DNA of 64,000 bases from Bradyrhizobium sp. S69 (GCF_009766005.1 NZ_LMUK01000041.1:385329-449328), one strand, 5' to 3'; shown: positions 1 through 8,284, numbered from the stretch's first letter. Numbers and translations: made by a program. Notes: generated by a model from the sequence alone, not told the origin.

Positions 1-809
1 GCGTGACGGCGTCGGCGGGGCTCGCGATCACGGCGGCCCCGCTGCCGCGTCCGAGTTCGGCGGTGGATACGCTGCTGATCGCGGGAGGGCCGGGCGTCGA
101 AGCTGCCGCAGCCGATCCGGCGCTGGTCGATTGGGTGCGGCAGCGGGCGGCTAGGGCGCGCCGGGTCGCTTCGGTCTGCACCGGCGCGTTTTTGCTGGCG
201 GCGTCCGGCGTGCTTGATGGACGTCGCGCCGCGACGCATTGGTCGGTCTGTAAGGAGTTTGCCCAGCGTTATCCCGCGGTACGGGTCGAGCCCGATCCGA
301 TCTTCGTGCGCGATGGTTCGGTCTGGACTTCGGCCGGCGTTACCGCCGGTATCGATCTGGCACTGGCGCTGATCGAGCAGGACCTCGGACGCACCGTGGC
401 GCTGGCGGTGGCACGCTATCTCGTCGTCTTCCTCAAGCGGCCCGGCGGGCAGGCGCAATTCAGCACGGCGTTGTCGCTGCAATCGGCCGAGGACGAATTC
501 GGCGCGCTACATGGCTGGATCAACAAGCATTTGGCCGACGATATCTCGCTTCCGGTGCTGGCCGACCAGGCCGGCATGAGCGAGCGCAGTTTCAGCCGGC
601 ATTATGCCGAGGCTACCGGACTGACGCCGGCGCGCGCCGTCGAGCGGCTGCGGGTGGAAGCGGCGCGGCGGATGCTGTCGGAGTCGCGGTTGCCGGTGAA
701 GCGGATCTCACAGCGCTGCGGCTTTGGCTCGGAAGAAACCATGCGCCGCAGTTTTCTACGCATCCTCTCGGCGACGCCGCAGGACTACCGGAGCCGTTTC
801 AGCTCCTGA
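1..809 (+). CDS. GlxA family transcriptional regulator (DJ-1/PfpI + AraC HTH), 5' truncated by window edge
   Basis: The reading frame is open from the first bases of the window to a TGA at 807-809. The visible 268 residues begin inside the DJ-1/PfpI-like domain: VDTLLIAGGPG, then the nucleophile-elbow region VASVCTGAFLLAASG and the RAATHW motif. They end with an AraC-type double helix-turn-helix (SLPVLADQAGMSERSFSRHY, then RISQRCGFGSEETMRRSF). The first roughly 50 residues of the family are missing, so the true start lies upstream of the window. Members are cytoplasmic transcriptional activators; the DJ-1-like half probably senses a ligand and is not normally catalytic. Its target cannot be told because the upstream neighbour is not visible. 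Two further paralogues lie at 3412 and 41924. Confidence 0.9.
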   Translation, partial: VTASAGLAITAAPLPRPSSAVDTLLIAGGPGVEAAAADPALVDWVRQRAARARRVASVCTGAFLLAASGVLDGRRAATHWSVCKEFAQRYPAVRVEPDPIFVRDGSVWTSAGVTAGIDLALALIEQDLGRTVALAVARYLVVFLKRPGGQAQFSTALSLQSAEDEFGALHGWINKHLADDISLPVLADQAGMSERSFSRHYAEATGLTPARAVERLRVEAARRMLSESRLPVKRISQRCGFGSEETMRRSFLRILSATPQDYRSRFSS

Positions 810-946
810 CGAGTGCCCTGGACGTCATCCGTTGGTCATCCGGCGCGTCGTAACGCGGCAAACCGGTGCCTTTTCGGGCTTCCGTGCGCGCGCGACATGG
901 CCTAGAGACCGGCCCAACGCTTCAATTTCTCGATATTCAGGTAATC

Positions 947-2569
947 ATGATCCGTCTCGATAATGTCAGTAAGCAGGTCGGCCACCAGATTCTCTTCATC
1001 GAAGCCTCCGCGGCGCTCCTGAAGGGGGAGAAGATCGGTCTTGTCGGCCCGAACGGGGCTGGCAAGACCACGCTGTTCCGGATGATCGCGGGCCAGGAGC
1101 CGCCCGACGAAGGCCAGGTGTCGACCGATCGCGGTATTTCGATCGGCTATTTCAGCCAGGATGTCGGCGAGATGTCGGGCCGTAGCGCGGTGTCCGAGGT
1201 GATGGACGGCGCCGGCCCCGTCAGCGTGGTTGCCAGCGAGTTGAAAGAGCTCGAGACCGCGATGGCCGATCCGGATCAGGCTGACAACATGGATGACATC
1301 ATCACGCGCTACGGCGAAGTGCAGGGGCGCTTCGAGGAACTCGACGGCTATGCGCTGGATGGCCGGGCGCGCGAGGCGCTTTCAGGCCTTGGCTTCAGCC
1401 AGGAAATGATGGACGGCGATGTCGGGGCGCTCTCGGGCGGCTGGAAGATGCGGGTCGCGTTGGCGCGAATTCTTCTGATGCGCCCCGATGTCATGCTGCT
1501 GGATGAGCCGAGCAACCATCTCGATCTCGAAAGCCTGATCTGGCTGGAACAGTTCCTCAAAGGCTATGACGGCGCGCTGTTGATGACGTCGCATGATCGC
1601 GAATTCATGAACCGCATCGTCAACAAGATCGTGGAGATCGACGGCGGCACGCTGACGACGTTTTCGGGAAACTACGAGTTCTACGAGGCGCAGCGTGCGC
1701 TGAACGAGAAGCAGCAGCAGGCTCAGTTCGAGCGCCAGCAGGCGATGCTTTCCAAGGAAATCAAGTTCATCGAGCGCTTCAAGGCGCGCGCCTCGCATGC
1801 GGCGCAGGTGCAGAGCCGGGTGAAGAAGCTGGAGAAGATCGAGCGGGTCGAGCCGCCGCGACGGCGCCAGTCCGTGGCGTTCGAGTTTTTGCCGGCGCCG
1901 CGCTCTGGCGAGGACGTCGTCAGCCTGAAGAACGTGCATAAAGGCTACGGCAGCAGAAGCATCTATGAGGGGCTGAATTTCCAGGTGCGCCGCCGTGAGC
2001 GCTGGTGCGTGATGGGCGTCAATGGCGCCGGCAAGTCGACATTGCTGAAGCTGGTCGCAGGCTCGACCGAACCGGACGAAGGCTCGGTGGCGCTCGGCGG
2101 CAGTGTCAAGATGGGTTATTTCGCCCAACACGCGATGGATCTGCTCGACGGCGAACAGACCGTGTTCGAGTCGCTGGAGGAATCATTTCCGCAGGCAGGG
2201 CAGGGCTCGCTGCGCGCGCTGGCCGGTTGCTTCGGGTTTTCCGGCGACGATGTCGAGAAGAGATGCCGGGTGCTGTCGGGCGGCGAGAAGGCGCGCTTTG
2301 TGATGGCAAAAATGCTGTTCGATCCGCCGAATTTTCTGGTGCTGGACGAGCCCACCAACCATCTTGATATCGCGACCAAGCAGATGCTGATTGCGGCGCT
2401 GTCGGAGTATGAGGGCACCATGCTGTTCGTCTCGCATGACCGCCACTTCCTGGCGGCGCTCTCCAATCGGCTGTTGGAACTGACGCCCGACGGCATCCAT
2501 CAATACGGCGGCGGTTACACCGAATACGTCGCCCGCACCGGTCAGGAAGCGCCGGGCCTTCGTAGTTAG
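947..2569 (+). CDS. ABC-F family ATP-binding protein
   Basis: 540 residues with two ABC cassettes and no membrane segment, the layout of ABC-F translation or ribosome-associated ATPases (Uup/YheS/EttA type). Walker A motifs are GPNGAGKTT near residue 37 and GVNGAGKST in the second half. Signatures are LSGGWKMRVALARIL and LSGGEKARFVMAKML; Walker B motifs are MLLDEPSNHLD and LVLDEPTNHLD. A charged linker rich in Lys, Glu and Gln joins the cassettes. The ATG at 947 (MIRLDNVSKQ) is chosen because it begins at the usual start of the first cassette; an in-frame start at 866 would add 27 unlike residues. The exact subfamily and any antibiotic-protection role cannot be assigned from sequence alone. 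It stands alone between two unrelated genes. Confidence 0.95.
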   Translation: MIRLDNVSKQVGHQILFIEASAALLKGEKIGLVGPNGAGKTTLFRMIAGQEPPDEGQVSTDRGISIGYFSQDVGEMSGRSAVSEVMDGAGPVSVVASELKELETAMADPDQADNMDDIITRYGEVQGRFEELDGYALDGRAREALSGLGFSQEMMDGDVGALSGGWKMRVALARILLMRPDVMLLDEPSNHLDLESLIWLEQFLKGYDGALLMTSHDREFMNRIVNKIVEIDGGTLTTFSGNYEFYEAQRALNEKQQQAQFERQQAMLSKEIKFIERFKARASHAAQVQSRVKKLEKIERVEPPRRRQSVAFEFLPAPRSGEDVVSLKNVHKGYGSRSIYEGLNFQVRRRERWCVMGVNGAGKSTLLKLVAGSTEPDEGSVALGGSVKMGYFAQHAMDLLDGEQTVFESLEESFPQAGQGSLRALAGCFGFSGDDVEKRCRVLSGGEKARFVMAKMLFDPPNFLVLDEPTNHLDIATKQMLIAALSEYEGTMLFVSHDRHFLAALSNRLLELTPDGIHQYGGGYTEYVARTGQEAPGLRS

Positions 2570-2598
2570 GTCCTCGTAGTTAAGTCCTCGTAGGTGAG
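2560..2598. repeat. Short tandem repeat of about 14 bp across the ABC-F stop codon
   Basis: The unit TCGTAGTTAGGTCC at 2560 is followed by TCGTAGTTAAGTCC at 2574 and a partial TCGTAGGTGAG at 2588. The TAG stop of the ABC-F gene (2567-2569) lies in the first unit, so loss or gain of units could alter the end of the protein. Confidence 0.6.
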
Positions 2599-2652
2599 CC
2601 TGCGGAGGAGGGGCGAAGCGGAGCGCCTCGCCCGCAACCGTTCCGACCGAAT

Positions 2653-3294
2653 CTAGCCCCTCCACGCCGAGTGGCGGATGACCGAACAGAAGTTTCCGGG
2701 CTTGAAACTGGGATCCTTATCCCGGATCACGTCGGCTTTCACATTGCCGAAGGTGGTTGCCGGCTTGTGCTTGATCCCGTCGTAGAAGGCCTGGAGGATG
2801 TCTTCCTTGAAATGCTCGGTCCGCGGATGGGCGTGGACCACGGCCTCGCGCTCCTGGTCGCTGTAGTCCGGATAGGTCAACCCCAGCACGTCCATCTCGA
2901 CTCCGGCGGTAACGAGCGCGACCACCGGGTGCATATGTTGCGGGATGCCGGGCGTCGTGTGAAGCGCGATCGCGTTCCAGACCGTCTCGATATCCGCTTG
3001 CGCGATATTGCGAGCGCGCAGGAAATCGCGCGCCGCGTTGGCGCCGTCGACCTCGAACCGTTCGTCCGCGCTGCTGTGTTGATGCGTAAGCCCCATGTCG
3101 TGGAACATCGCGCTTGTGTAAAGCAGCTCCTCATCGAATCGGAGGCCGCGACGCTTGCCGGCGAGCGCGCCAAAATAATAGACGCGGCTCGAATGATGGA
3201 ACAGCAGCGGCGATTCAGTGTCCCTCACCATTTCAGTCACTTCCCGGGCGAGCTTGCTGTCCGGAACTTTCAAGCCAGCTATGGTCGTTGTCAT
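2653..3294 (-). CDS. HD domain-containing hydrolase (cyanamide hydratase-like)
   Basis: 213 residues with an HD metal-dependent hydrolase fold: His34 in LFHHSSRVYYFG and the HD doublet His65-Asp66 in SAMFHDMGLTHQ. A later LHTTPG segment is also typical. The pattern of an early HS-RVY-G motif followed by LLY-A-FHD-GL matches the HD proteins related to fungal cyanamide hydratase; the substrate here is not established. The ATG at 3294 is preferred over 3312 because GGGAGA precedes it at a good distance. It is divergent from a GlxA-type regulator at 3412 with a 117-bp spacer, so that regulator probably controls it. A close paralogue with the same residue positions (34, 65, 66) and the same C-terminal pattern lies at 13673-14311. 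Confidence 0.88.
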   Translation of the reverse strand: MTTTIAGLKVPDSKLAREVTEMVRDTESPLLFHHSSRVYYFGALAGKRRGLRFDEELLYTSAMFHDMGLTHQHSSADERFEVDGANAARDFLRARNIAQADIETVWNAIALHTTPGIPQHMHPVVALVTAGVEMDVLGLTYPDYSDQEREAVVHAHPRTEHFKEDILQAFYDGIKHKPATTFGNVKADVIRDKDPSFKPGNFCSVIRHSAWRG

Positions 3295-3355
3295 CGCAGT
3301 CTCCCATGTCAAATCCGATCACTCCAACGTGTGTCGATGTAGGCATGTCTGCAAT

Positions 3356-3370
3356 TGACGTTTTGCGTCA
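3356..3370. promoter_or_regulatory. Inverted repeat between the HD hydrolase and GlxA regulator genes
   Basis: TGACG-TTTTG-CGTCA is a perfect 5-bp inverted repeat with a 5-bp centre in the divergent spacer. A second short dyad, GCCA-ATGG-TGGC, follows at 3377-3388. Either could bind the divergent GlxA/AraC-type regulator; this is inference from position only. Confidence 0.35.
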
Positions 3371-3411
3371 TTTTCTGCCAATGGTGGCCTGCGACGGACA
3401 TGGAGGTCGGC

Positions 3412-4404
3412 ATGCCGCAAAAGACCATGGCAATCCTGGCGCTACCGGGCGTGCAGATGCTCGATGTTTCCGGACCGCTCGACGTCTTTGCCGAGGCGAA
3501 CAGGCAGCATGGCCGCGACGTCTATCGCCCGCTGGTGATCGGCACCTCGCGCGGGCCGATTACTTCCTCGTCGGGCGTGCAGATATTGCCCGATCGAGTG
3601 ATCAATGCGGCATCGGAAGATCGCATCGACACCCTGCTGGTCGCCGGGACGCCTGAGGCTGCGAACACGGTGTTTTCGGCGAGCCTGGTGACGTGGCTGC
3701 GGGAAGCGTCGCGCCGATCCAGGCGATATGGTTCGGTCTGCAGCGGCGCGCTGCTGTTGGCCAAGACCGGCCTGCTCGATGGGCGGCACGTCACCACCCA
3801 CTGGGCGGTTGCCGATCATCTGGCAACGGCTCATCCGCAGATCTTCGTCGATAAGGACGCCATCCAAGTCAGGGATGGCCGGACACGAACTGCCGCCGGT
3901 GTGACCGCGGGAATGGATCTCGCGCTTGCGCTGGTCGAGGAGGATCTGGGCCGCGATGTCGCGACCAGGGTGGCCGGTCAACTCGTGATGTACTTCAAGC
4001 GCCCGGGCGGACAGATGCAGTTCAGTCGCGCTGGCCATGCGGCGCCGGTCGGCCGGTCCGCGCTGCAGGAAATCCAGCGCTGGGTCGCCGCCAATCCCGC
4101 AAACGATCATGACGTCGCAAGTCTCGCCAGGCGAATGGACGTCAGTCCACGGCATTTCGCTCGGCTGTTCCGTGCCGAAGTCGGCATGACCCCGGCATCG
4201 TGGGTGGAAGCCGCGCGGATGTCGGCCGCGCGAGCACTGCTGGAGGACGGTCGGAGAGCCCTCAAGCAGGTCGCCGCGCGCTGCGGCTTTGCCGACGCCA
4301 ATACGTTCAGGCGGGCCTTTATGCGCCACGCTGGCGTCAGCCCTGCCGCGTACCGCAAGCAGTATGTCGGGGAACCACGCACCGAGCACAATATCAGCGG
4401 CTAG
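3412..4404 (+). CDS. GlxA family transcriptional regulator
   Basis: 330 residues: a DJ-1/PfpI-like domain (starting MAILALPGVQMLDVSGPLDV, with YGSVCSGALLLAKTG near the elbow and HVTTHW) followed by an AraC-type DNA-binding domain (DVASLARRMDVSPRHFARLF and QVAARCGFADANTFRRAF). The ATG at 3412 has GGAGG five bases upstream; the open frame continues upstream to 3355 but that extension lacks family similarity. It lies divergent from the HD hydrolase gene at 3294 and is the obvious candidate to regulate it. A strong intrinsic terminator follows directly, overlapping the stop codon, so it is a single-gene transcript. Confidence 0.93.
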   Translation: MPQKTMAILALPGVQMLDVSGPLDVFAEANRQHGRDVYRPLVIGTSRGPITSSSGVQILPDRVINAASEDRIDTLLVAGTPEAANTVFSASLVTWLREASRRSRRYGSVCSGALLLAKTGLLDGRHVTTHWAVADHLATAHPQIFVDKDAIQVRDGRTRTAAGVTAGMDLALALVEEDLGRDVATRVAGQLVMYFKRPGGQMQFSRAGHAAPVGRSALQEIQRWVAANPANDHDVASLARRMDVSPRHFARLFRAEVGMTPASWVEAARMSAARALLEDGRRALKQVAARCGFADANTFRRAFMRHAGVSPAAYRKQYVGEPRTEHNISG

Positions 4405-4445
4405 AGCCCCGTTCCGATGGAATCGGAACGGGGCTCTAGTTTTTT
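4401..4445 (+). terminator. Strong rho-independent terminator of the GlxA regulator gene
   Basis: An 18-bp perfect stem (4401-4418 with 4422-4439) closes a 3-base loop and is followed by a run of six T. The stem includes the stop codon of the upstream gene. The centre GGAA-flanked GTTCCGAT/ATCGGAAC arms resemble repeat elements seen elsewhere in rhizobial genomes. Confidence 0.85.
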
Positions 4446-4450
4446 GTTTT

Positions 4451-4537
4451 GACGCGTTTTCTTCACGCGAACCGGTGGCTACGGAGCCTGTCATCGGGCG
4501 CGCATTCGCGCGACCCGTTGGCTCGAAAACGCTCTAG
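4451..4537. repeat. Intergenic repeat, copy 1 (inverted copy at 39459-39542)
   Basis: About 87 bp running from GACGCGTTTTCTTCACGCGA to GGCTCGAAAACGCTCTAG. It is nearly identical, in reverse orientation, to 39459-39542. An inner portion (ACGGGTCGCGCGAA... with CGACAGGCTCCG) is also built into the palindromic repeat at 24755-24865. No coding capacity. Confidence 0.75.
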
Positions 4538-5316
4538 AACGCCGGCTGTCTCACCGCGACCATCTGCGTTCGGATGTCCTGGGCGGTCCGTTTCAGCGGC
4601 ACCAGAAATTTCTTTTTCGCCTGGGTTTCGCTCGTCATGCCTGAGATCGTGTTGATGCTGATGGCGGCGACGACCCGCCCCGCCTGATCGCGCAGCGGCA
4701 CAGCGATGCCGCAGATCGCCGGATCGAGTTCGCCGTCGACCCAGGCATGCCCCTGGGCTTCGATCAGGTCGAGCTGCCGGTCGAGCACGCGAGGGTCGGT
4801 GACGGTGCGTGGGGTCACCGGTGTCAGCTCCACCGATTGCAGATAGGCGGCGCGCTGGTCCTTCGGCAATGAGGCCAGCATGACACGGCCGAGCGAAACC
4901 AGATGCGCGGGCAGCCGGCTGCCGATGCCGAGATTGGCCGACAGGATGCGGCGCGCCGGCAACCGCAAGGCATAGACGATCTCGGTCTCATCCAGCACCG
5001 CGAGCGCGCAGGATTCGCCGATCTCGTTGCGTAAGTCTTCCAGCGCTCGTTGCGCGTAACCCCAGTAGGGCAGTGCGTTGAGATAAGACAATCCCAGGCC
5101 GAGCGCGCGCGGCCGCAGGCTGAAATAACGGCCGTCCGCCTCGCAATATTTCAGTGCGACCAGTGTCGCCAGCACGCGCCGTGCGGTGGCACGATTGATT
5201 TCGGCGATGACGGCTATTTCCGACAGCGTGTGCCGTCCCGGCGGGCGGCCGAGCGCTTGGACCACCGCGAAGCCACGGGCGATCGCTCTTACAAATCCGT
5301 CGCTGTCCTTTGGCAT
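4534..5316 (-). CDS. IclR family transcriptional regulator
   Basis: 260 residues with an N-terminal winged helix-turn-helix (TLSEIAVIAEINRATARRVL) and a C-terminal IclR effector domain (ESCALAVLDETEIVYALRL, then DPAICGIAVPLRDQAGRVVA). The opening DGFVRAIARGFAVVQALG resembles the PcaR/PcaU/PobR group that controls aromatic-acid catabolism; the effector is unknown. The start at 5316 (MPKDSDGF) is chosen because the family normally begins there; the frame stays open to 5514, but that extension overlaps the divergent operon. It is divergent from two MaoC-like genes and a Bug-type binding protein, and two inverted repeats lie in the 110-bp spacer, so it very likely controls that operon and itself. 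Confidence 0.93.
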   Translation of the reverse strand: MPKDSDGFVRAIARGFAVVQALGRPPGRHTLSEIAVIAEINRATARRVLATLVALKYCEADGRYFSLRPRALGLGLSYLNALPYWGYAQRALEDLRNEIGESCALAVLDETEIVYALRLPARRILSANLGIGSRLPAHLVSLGRVMLASLPKDQRAAYLQSVELTPVTPRTVTDPRVLDRQLDLIEAQGHAWVDGELDPAICGIAVPLRDQAGRVVAAISINTISGMTSETQAKKKFLVPLKRTAQDIRTQMVAVRQPAF

Positions 5317-5373
5317 GGCTGCTTCGCTCCGCCGATTCCTGACTTGCCAGCCGCCGCGCAGCAAGGGCATATG

Positions 5374-5408
5374 GTTCGTAAGGCGACTGTATAGTTCGCC
5401 AGGCGAAC
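5374..5408. promoter_or_regulatory. Twin operator-like inverted repeats between iclR-type gene and MaoC operon
   Basis: GTTCGCC-A-GGCGAAC at 5394-5408 is a perfect 7-bp inverted repeat. A degenerate copy, GTTCGTA-A-GGCGAC, begins 20 bp upstream at 5374. The 20-bp phasing, about two helical turns, places both on one DNA face. The position between a divergent IclR gene and its likely target operon makes this a probable IclR operator. Confidence 0.65.
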
Positions 5409-5426
5409 ATAATTGAGAGGGAGCCC

Positions 5427-5903
5427 ATGCCGCAAGCGCCATCTTTCGAAACCGACTTCTGGAAGGACGCCAATCTGCGCAAGGTATGGGACGACATCGT
5501 CCCCGGCGAGCCACGCAAGACGCTGCCTTACCAACTGACCAAGGAAGCGATCCAGCTCTATTGCCGTTCGGTCGGCGAGGATCATCCGCTGTATTTCGAT
5601 GAGGCCTACGCGAAGAAGACGCCCTATGGCGGCCTGATCGCGCCGCCGTCGATCCATATCCTGTTGATGTTTGCCTGCACGCCGGCTGACGACTGGATGC
5701 GGACGCCCGGCACCGTCAATGCCGGCCAGTCCTGGAGCTACAACATCCCCGCGCGCCCCGGCGACACCATCACTCTGCAAGCCCGTGCGCTCGACAAGTT
5801 CATCAAGCGCGAGCGGTTGTTCGTGGTCCACGACAATGTCTTCTTCAATCAAACCGGCGAGGTCATCTGCTCCGGCCGCGGCCAAACCATCCGGCCGATG
5901 TAA
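5427..5903 (+). CDS. MaoC-like / FAS1-type dehydratase domain protein
   Basis: 158 residues forming one hot-dog fold. HPLYFDEAYAKKTPYGGLIAPP is the usual hydratase-motif region of the N-terminal (FAS1-like) MaoC subunit. It is followed 21 bases later by a second, complete MaoC-domain protein, so the two probably form a heteromeric enoyl-CoA or hydroxyacyl-CoA hydratase. An intact DxNPxH catalytic motif is not visible in this subunit but is present in the next one. A GAGAGGGAG ribosome site precedes the ATG. It is the first gene of an operon with 5925 and probably 6407, read away from the IclR regulator. The acyl-CoA substrate is unknown. Confidence 0.88.
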   Translation: MPQAPSFETDFWKDANLRKVWDDIVPGEPRKTLPYQLTKEAIQLYCRSVGEDHPLYFDEAYAKKTPYGGLIAPPSIHILLMFACTPADDWMRTPGTVNAGQSWSYNIPARPGDTITLQARALDKFIKRERLFVVHDNVFFNQTGEVICSGRGQTIRPM

Positions 5904-5924
5904 CGGCGCTTCAGGGAGATCAAG

Positions 5925-6362
5925 ATGACCACGACATTCGAAAGCCTTTCCAGCGGCGACGCCATCAGCGGGCCGACATTCGCAGTCTCTCGGGAATCCA
6001 TCCGGCTCTTCTGCGACGGATCGCTCGACTACAATCCGCTGCATCTCGACGACGACTACATGAAGAACGATTTCGGCAAGACCAATTTCGGCGGCATCAT
6101 CATGCATGGCATGAACAATTTCGGCCTCATCACGCGGATGCTGACCGATTGGGCCTATCCCGCCGGCGCGATCCATCGTCGTCTGGAGACGCGATGGGTC
6201 AAGCCGGTGAAACCGGGCGACACCATCCAGCCCGTCGGTATCATCAAGGCGAAGCAGGCGACGCAGAAGTCGCGGTGGGTGCTGATCGATGTGCTGGTGA
6301 AGAACCAGAACGACGAAAAGGTCGCGACCGGCGAGGCGATGGTGGAGTTTCCGCTATCTTAG
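5925..6362 (+). CDS. MaoC family dehydratase
   Basis: 145 residues, the size of a single-domain MaoC hydratase. The hydratase motif DYNPLHLDDDYMKNDFGKTN followed by GGIIMHGMNNF carries the Asp and His expected for (R)-specific enoyl-CoA hydratases. GGGAGATCAAG lies ahead of the ATG at 5925. It is the second gene of the operon and the likely catalytic partner of the preceding hot-dog protein. The next gene, a tripartite-tricarboxylate-type binding protein, suggests that an imported organic acid is activated to its CoA ester and then hydrated or dehydrated here; that pathway is inference. Confidence 0.92.
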   Translation: MTTTFESLSSGDAISGPTFAVSRESIRLFCDGSLDYNPLHLDDDYMKNDFGKTNFGGIIMHGMNNFGLITRMLTDWAYPAGAIHRRLETRWVKPVKPGDTIQPVGIIKAKQATQKSRWVLIDVLVKNQNDEKVATGEAMVEFPLS

Positions 6363-6406
6363 CCAAGGCGTCGTAACGGGCGACCATAGAATATGGGAGG
6401 ATCGGC

Positions 6407-7378
6407 ATGAGGACGCTCGCGGTGATCGCGTGTTGGTGGCTGCTGTCGGCGGCTGGCCTCGTCCATGCGGCGGGTGCGGACGCATTCCCCGTCAAATCGA
6501 TCCGCATCGTGGTGCCGTTTCCCGCCGGCGGCACCACCGACATCCTGGCGCGGTCGGTGGCGCAAGCGCTCGGTGAAAAGCTCGATGTTACGACCTTCGT
6601 CGAGAACCGCGCCGGCGCCTCCGGCACGATCGGCTCGGAACTGGTGGCGACGTCGCCCGCCGACGGCAGCGTGCTGCTGTTGACGGCAACGCATCACGTC
6701 ATCAATCCGAGTCTGTTTCGCAAACTGCCCTATGACACAAGGAAGGACTTTTCGCCGATTGCCGTGGTCGCGACCGCGCCGAACGCGCTGTTCGTCAACA
6801 AGGATTTTCCGGCCAAGACCGTCGCCGAGCTGGTGGCGATGGCCAAGACGGATCCCGGAAAACTGTCGTTCGGATCGACCGGCATCGGCGGCGCCAATCA
6901 TCTGTCGGGCGAGATGTTCAAGCAGATGGCGGGTATCGATCTCGTCCACATTCCCTATAAGGGCGCCGCACCCGCGATGAACGACCTGCTCGGCGGGCAC
7001 ATTCCGATCATGTTCGATACGCTGACCACGGTGCTGCCGGAAGCCGCCGCCGGAAACATCCGCGTGCTCGCGGTGACCAGCCTGACCCGCGCGGCGTCGT
7101 TGCCGGATGTGCCGACCATGGATCAGGCCGGCGTCAAGGGCTTCGAATCGATCGCGTGGTTCGGGCTGTACATGCCGGCCGCGAACAACAATCCGGCCTG
7201 TCAAAAGCTGGTCGCGGCGATGAGGGACATTCTCGCATCGCCCGCTATCAGGCAAAAATTCGCAACCCAGGGCGTCGACCCCGGCATATTATTCGGCGCG
7301 GAGTTTGCCAGCTTCGTCGATGCCGAGATCGACAAATGGGGTGCCGTCGTGAAGGCTGCCAACGTGCCGCAGGAGTAA
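6407..7378 (+). CDS. Bug family (tripartite tricarboxylate transporter-type) substrate-binding protein
   Basis: 323 residues with a signal peptide (residues 1-22, cleaved near HAAGA) and the Bug/TctC signature FPVKSIRIVVPFPAGGTTD, followed by VENRAGASGTIGSE and the VHIPYKGAAPAMNDLLGGHI ligand region. The family consists of periplasmic receptors for carboxylates. No TctA or TctB membrane genes are nearby, as is usual for orphan Bug proteins. The ATG is preceded by GGGAGGATCGGC. It ends the IclR-linked operon, 44 bp after the second MaoC gene and converging on the hydrolase at 7394. Confidence 0.93.
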   Translation: MRTLAVIACWWLLSAAGLVHAAGADAFPVKSIRIVVPFPAGGTTDILARSVAQALGEKLDVTTFVENRAGASGTIGSELVATSPADGSVLLLTATHHVINPSLFRKLPYDTRKDFSPIAVVATAPNALFVNKDFPAKTVAELVAMAKTDPGKLSFGSTGIGGANHLSGEMFKQMAGIDLVHIPYKGAAPAMNDLLGGHIPIMFDTLTTVLPEAAAGNIRVLAVTSLTRAASLPDVPTMDQAGVKGFESIAWFGLYMPAANNNPACQKLVAAMRDILASPAIRQKFATQGVDPGILFGAEFASFVDAEIDKWGAVVKAANVPQE

Positions 7379-7393
7379 CGCCCGGTTCTTGTT

Positions 7394-8284
7394 TTAGTTC
7401 TTGCTGGCGGACGCCGCCGATAGCGCCAGTGCACTGGGCGCACCGGTGGGCTTCGGCGTGTCGGTCCTCGCCGCCGCAGCGCCGTTGTCGTCGTCATCGA
7501 GGAACTTGTCGAGAATGCCGCCGATCTGCTGCTTGACCTCGTCGGGGCCGCGATCGCTCATGTCGGTGTGCTGGTAGCCGGTCCTGACCACGGTGATGCC
7601 GGCCTTCGCGCAGATATCGTCGTCGGGAACGACGCCGGGATCGGCCTTGAACACCGGGTCGTGCGAGCGGAACGAGAGGATCTTGAACTTGCCGTCGGTC
7701 GCGAACGGCACCCGCAGATTATCCAGCGTGACGACCTTCTTGATCATCTCAGGGTAATGCTTGGCGAAATACATTGAAATATCGCCGCCGTTGGAATGCC
7801 CGATCATGGTCAAATGCTTCCAGTCCGCATTCGGCTGGACCTTCTTCAACTCATCGATCGCGAACATGATGTTGGCGATGCCGCGGTTATATTGCATGCG
7901 GCGGCCGGCATATTCTTCGCCGACATTTGTGACCATCGGCTCGTCGCTGTCGAGATCATGCTGGATGCTGACCACCATGTAGCCGCGCGCGGCGAGGATG
8001 TTGGCCAGAAACGAGTATTCGGTGAATTTGACGGTATTGCCGTGGTTCAGGATCGCCACCGGCAGGGTGATCATTTCGGCTGTCGCCTGCCAGTCGCGAT
8101 CGCGGCGTACCGCGACGTCGACGGCGACCGGGCGATCGCTGCGCAACAGATCGAAAAACGTGAGCGTGGTGTGATGGATCGCCCATTTGCTCGCGGTGAA
8201 ATATCCGGCGACGAGCATGGCGCAAACCGCAAGCGTGATGATTCCGCGCTTCACGTTACGCCGCTTGGTTCTGGACTCGCTCAC
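7394..8284 (-). CDS. Membrane-anchored alpha/beta hydrolase
   Basis: 296 residues. A single hydrophobic segment (about residues 13-30, IITLAVCAMLVAGYF) after a basic N terminus predicts a membrane anchor or uncleaved signal. The hydrolase core has LPVAILNHGN at the oxyanion position and the nucleophile elbow IGHSNGG; a candidate acid follows in SFRSHDPVF and a histidine in GYQHTDM. The C-terminal 40 residues are low-complexity Ala/Pro/Ser. This looks like an esterase or lipase-type enzyme of unknown substrate. Its start overlaps the end of the small gene at 8256-8471 by 29 bases, so the two are probably co-transcribed and translationally coupled. Confidence 0.85.
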   Translation of the reverse strand: MSESRTKRRNVKRGIITLAVCAMLVAGYFTASKWAIHHTTLTFFDLLRSDRPVAVDVAVRRDRDWQATAEMITLPVAILNHGNTVKFTEYSFLANILAARGYMVVSIQHDLDSDEPMVTNVGEEYAGRRMQYNRGIANIMFAIDELKKVQPNADWKHLTMIGHSNGGDISMYFAKHYPEMIKKVVTLDNLRVPFATDGKFKILSFRSHDPVFKADPGVVPDDDICAKAGITVVRTGYQHTDMSDRGPDEVKQQIGGILDKFLDDDDNGAAAARTDTPKPTGAPSALALSAASASKN

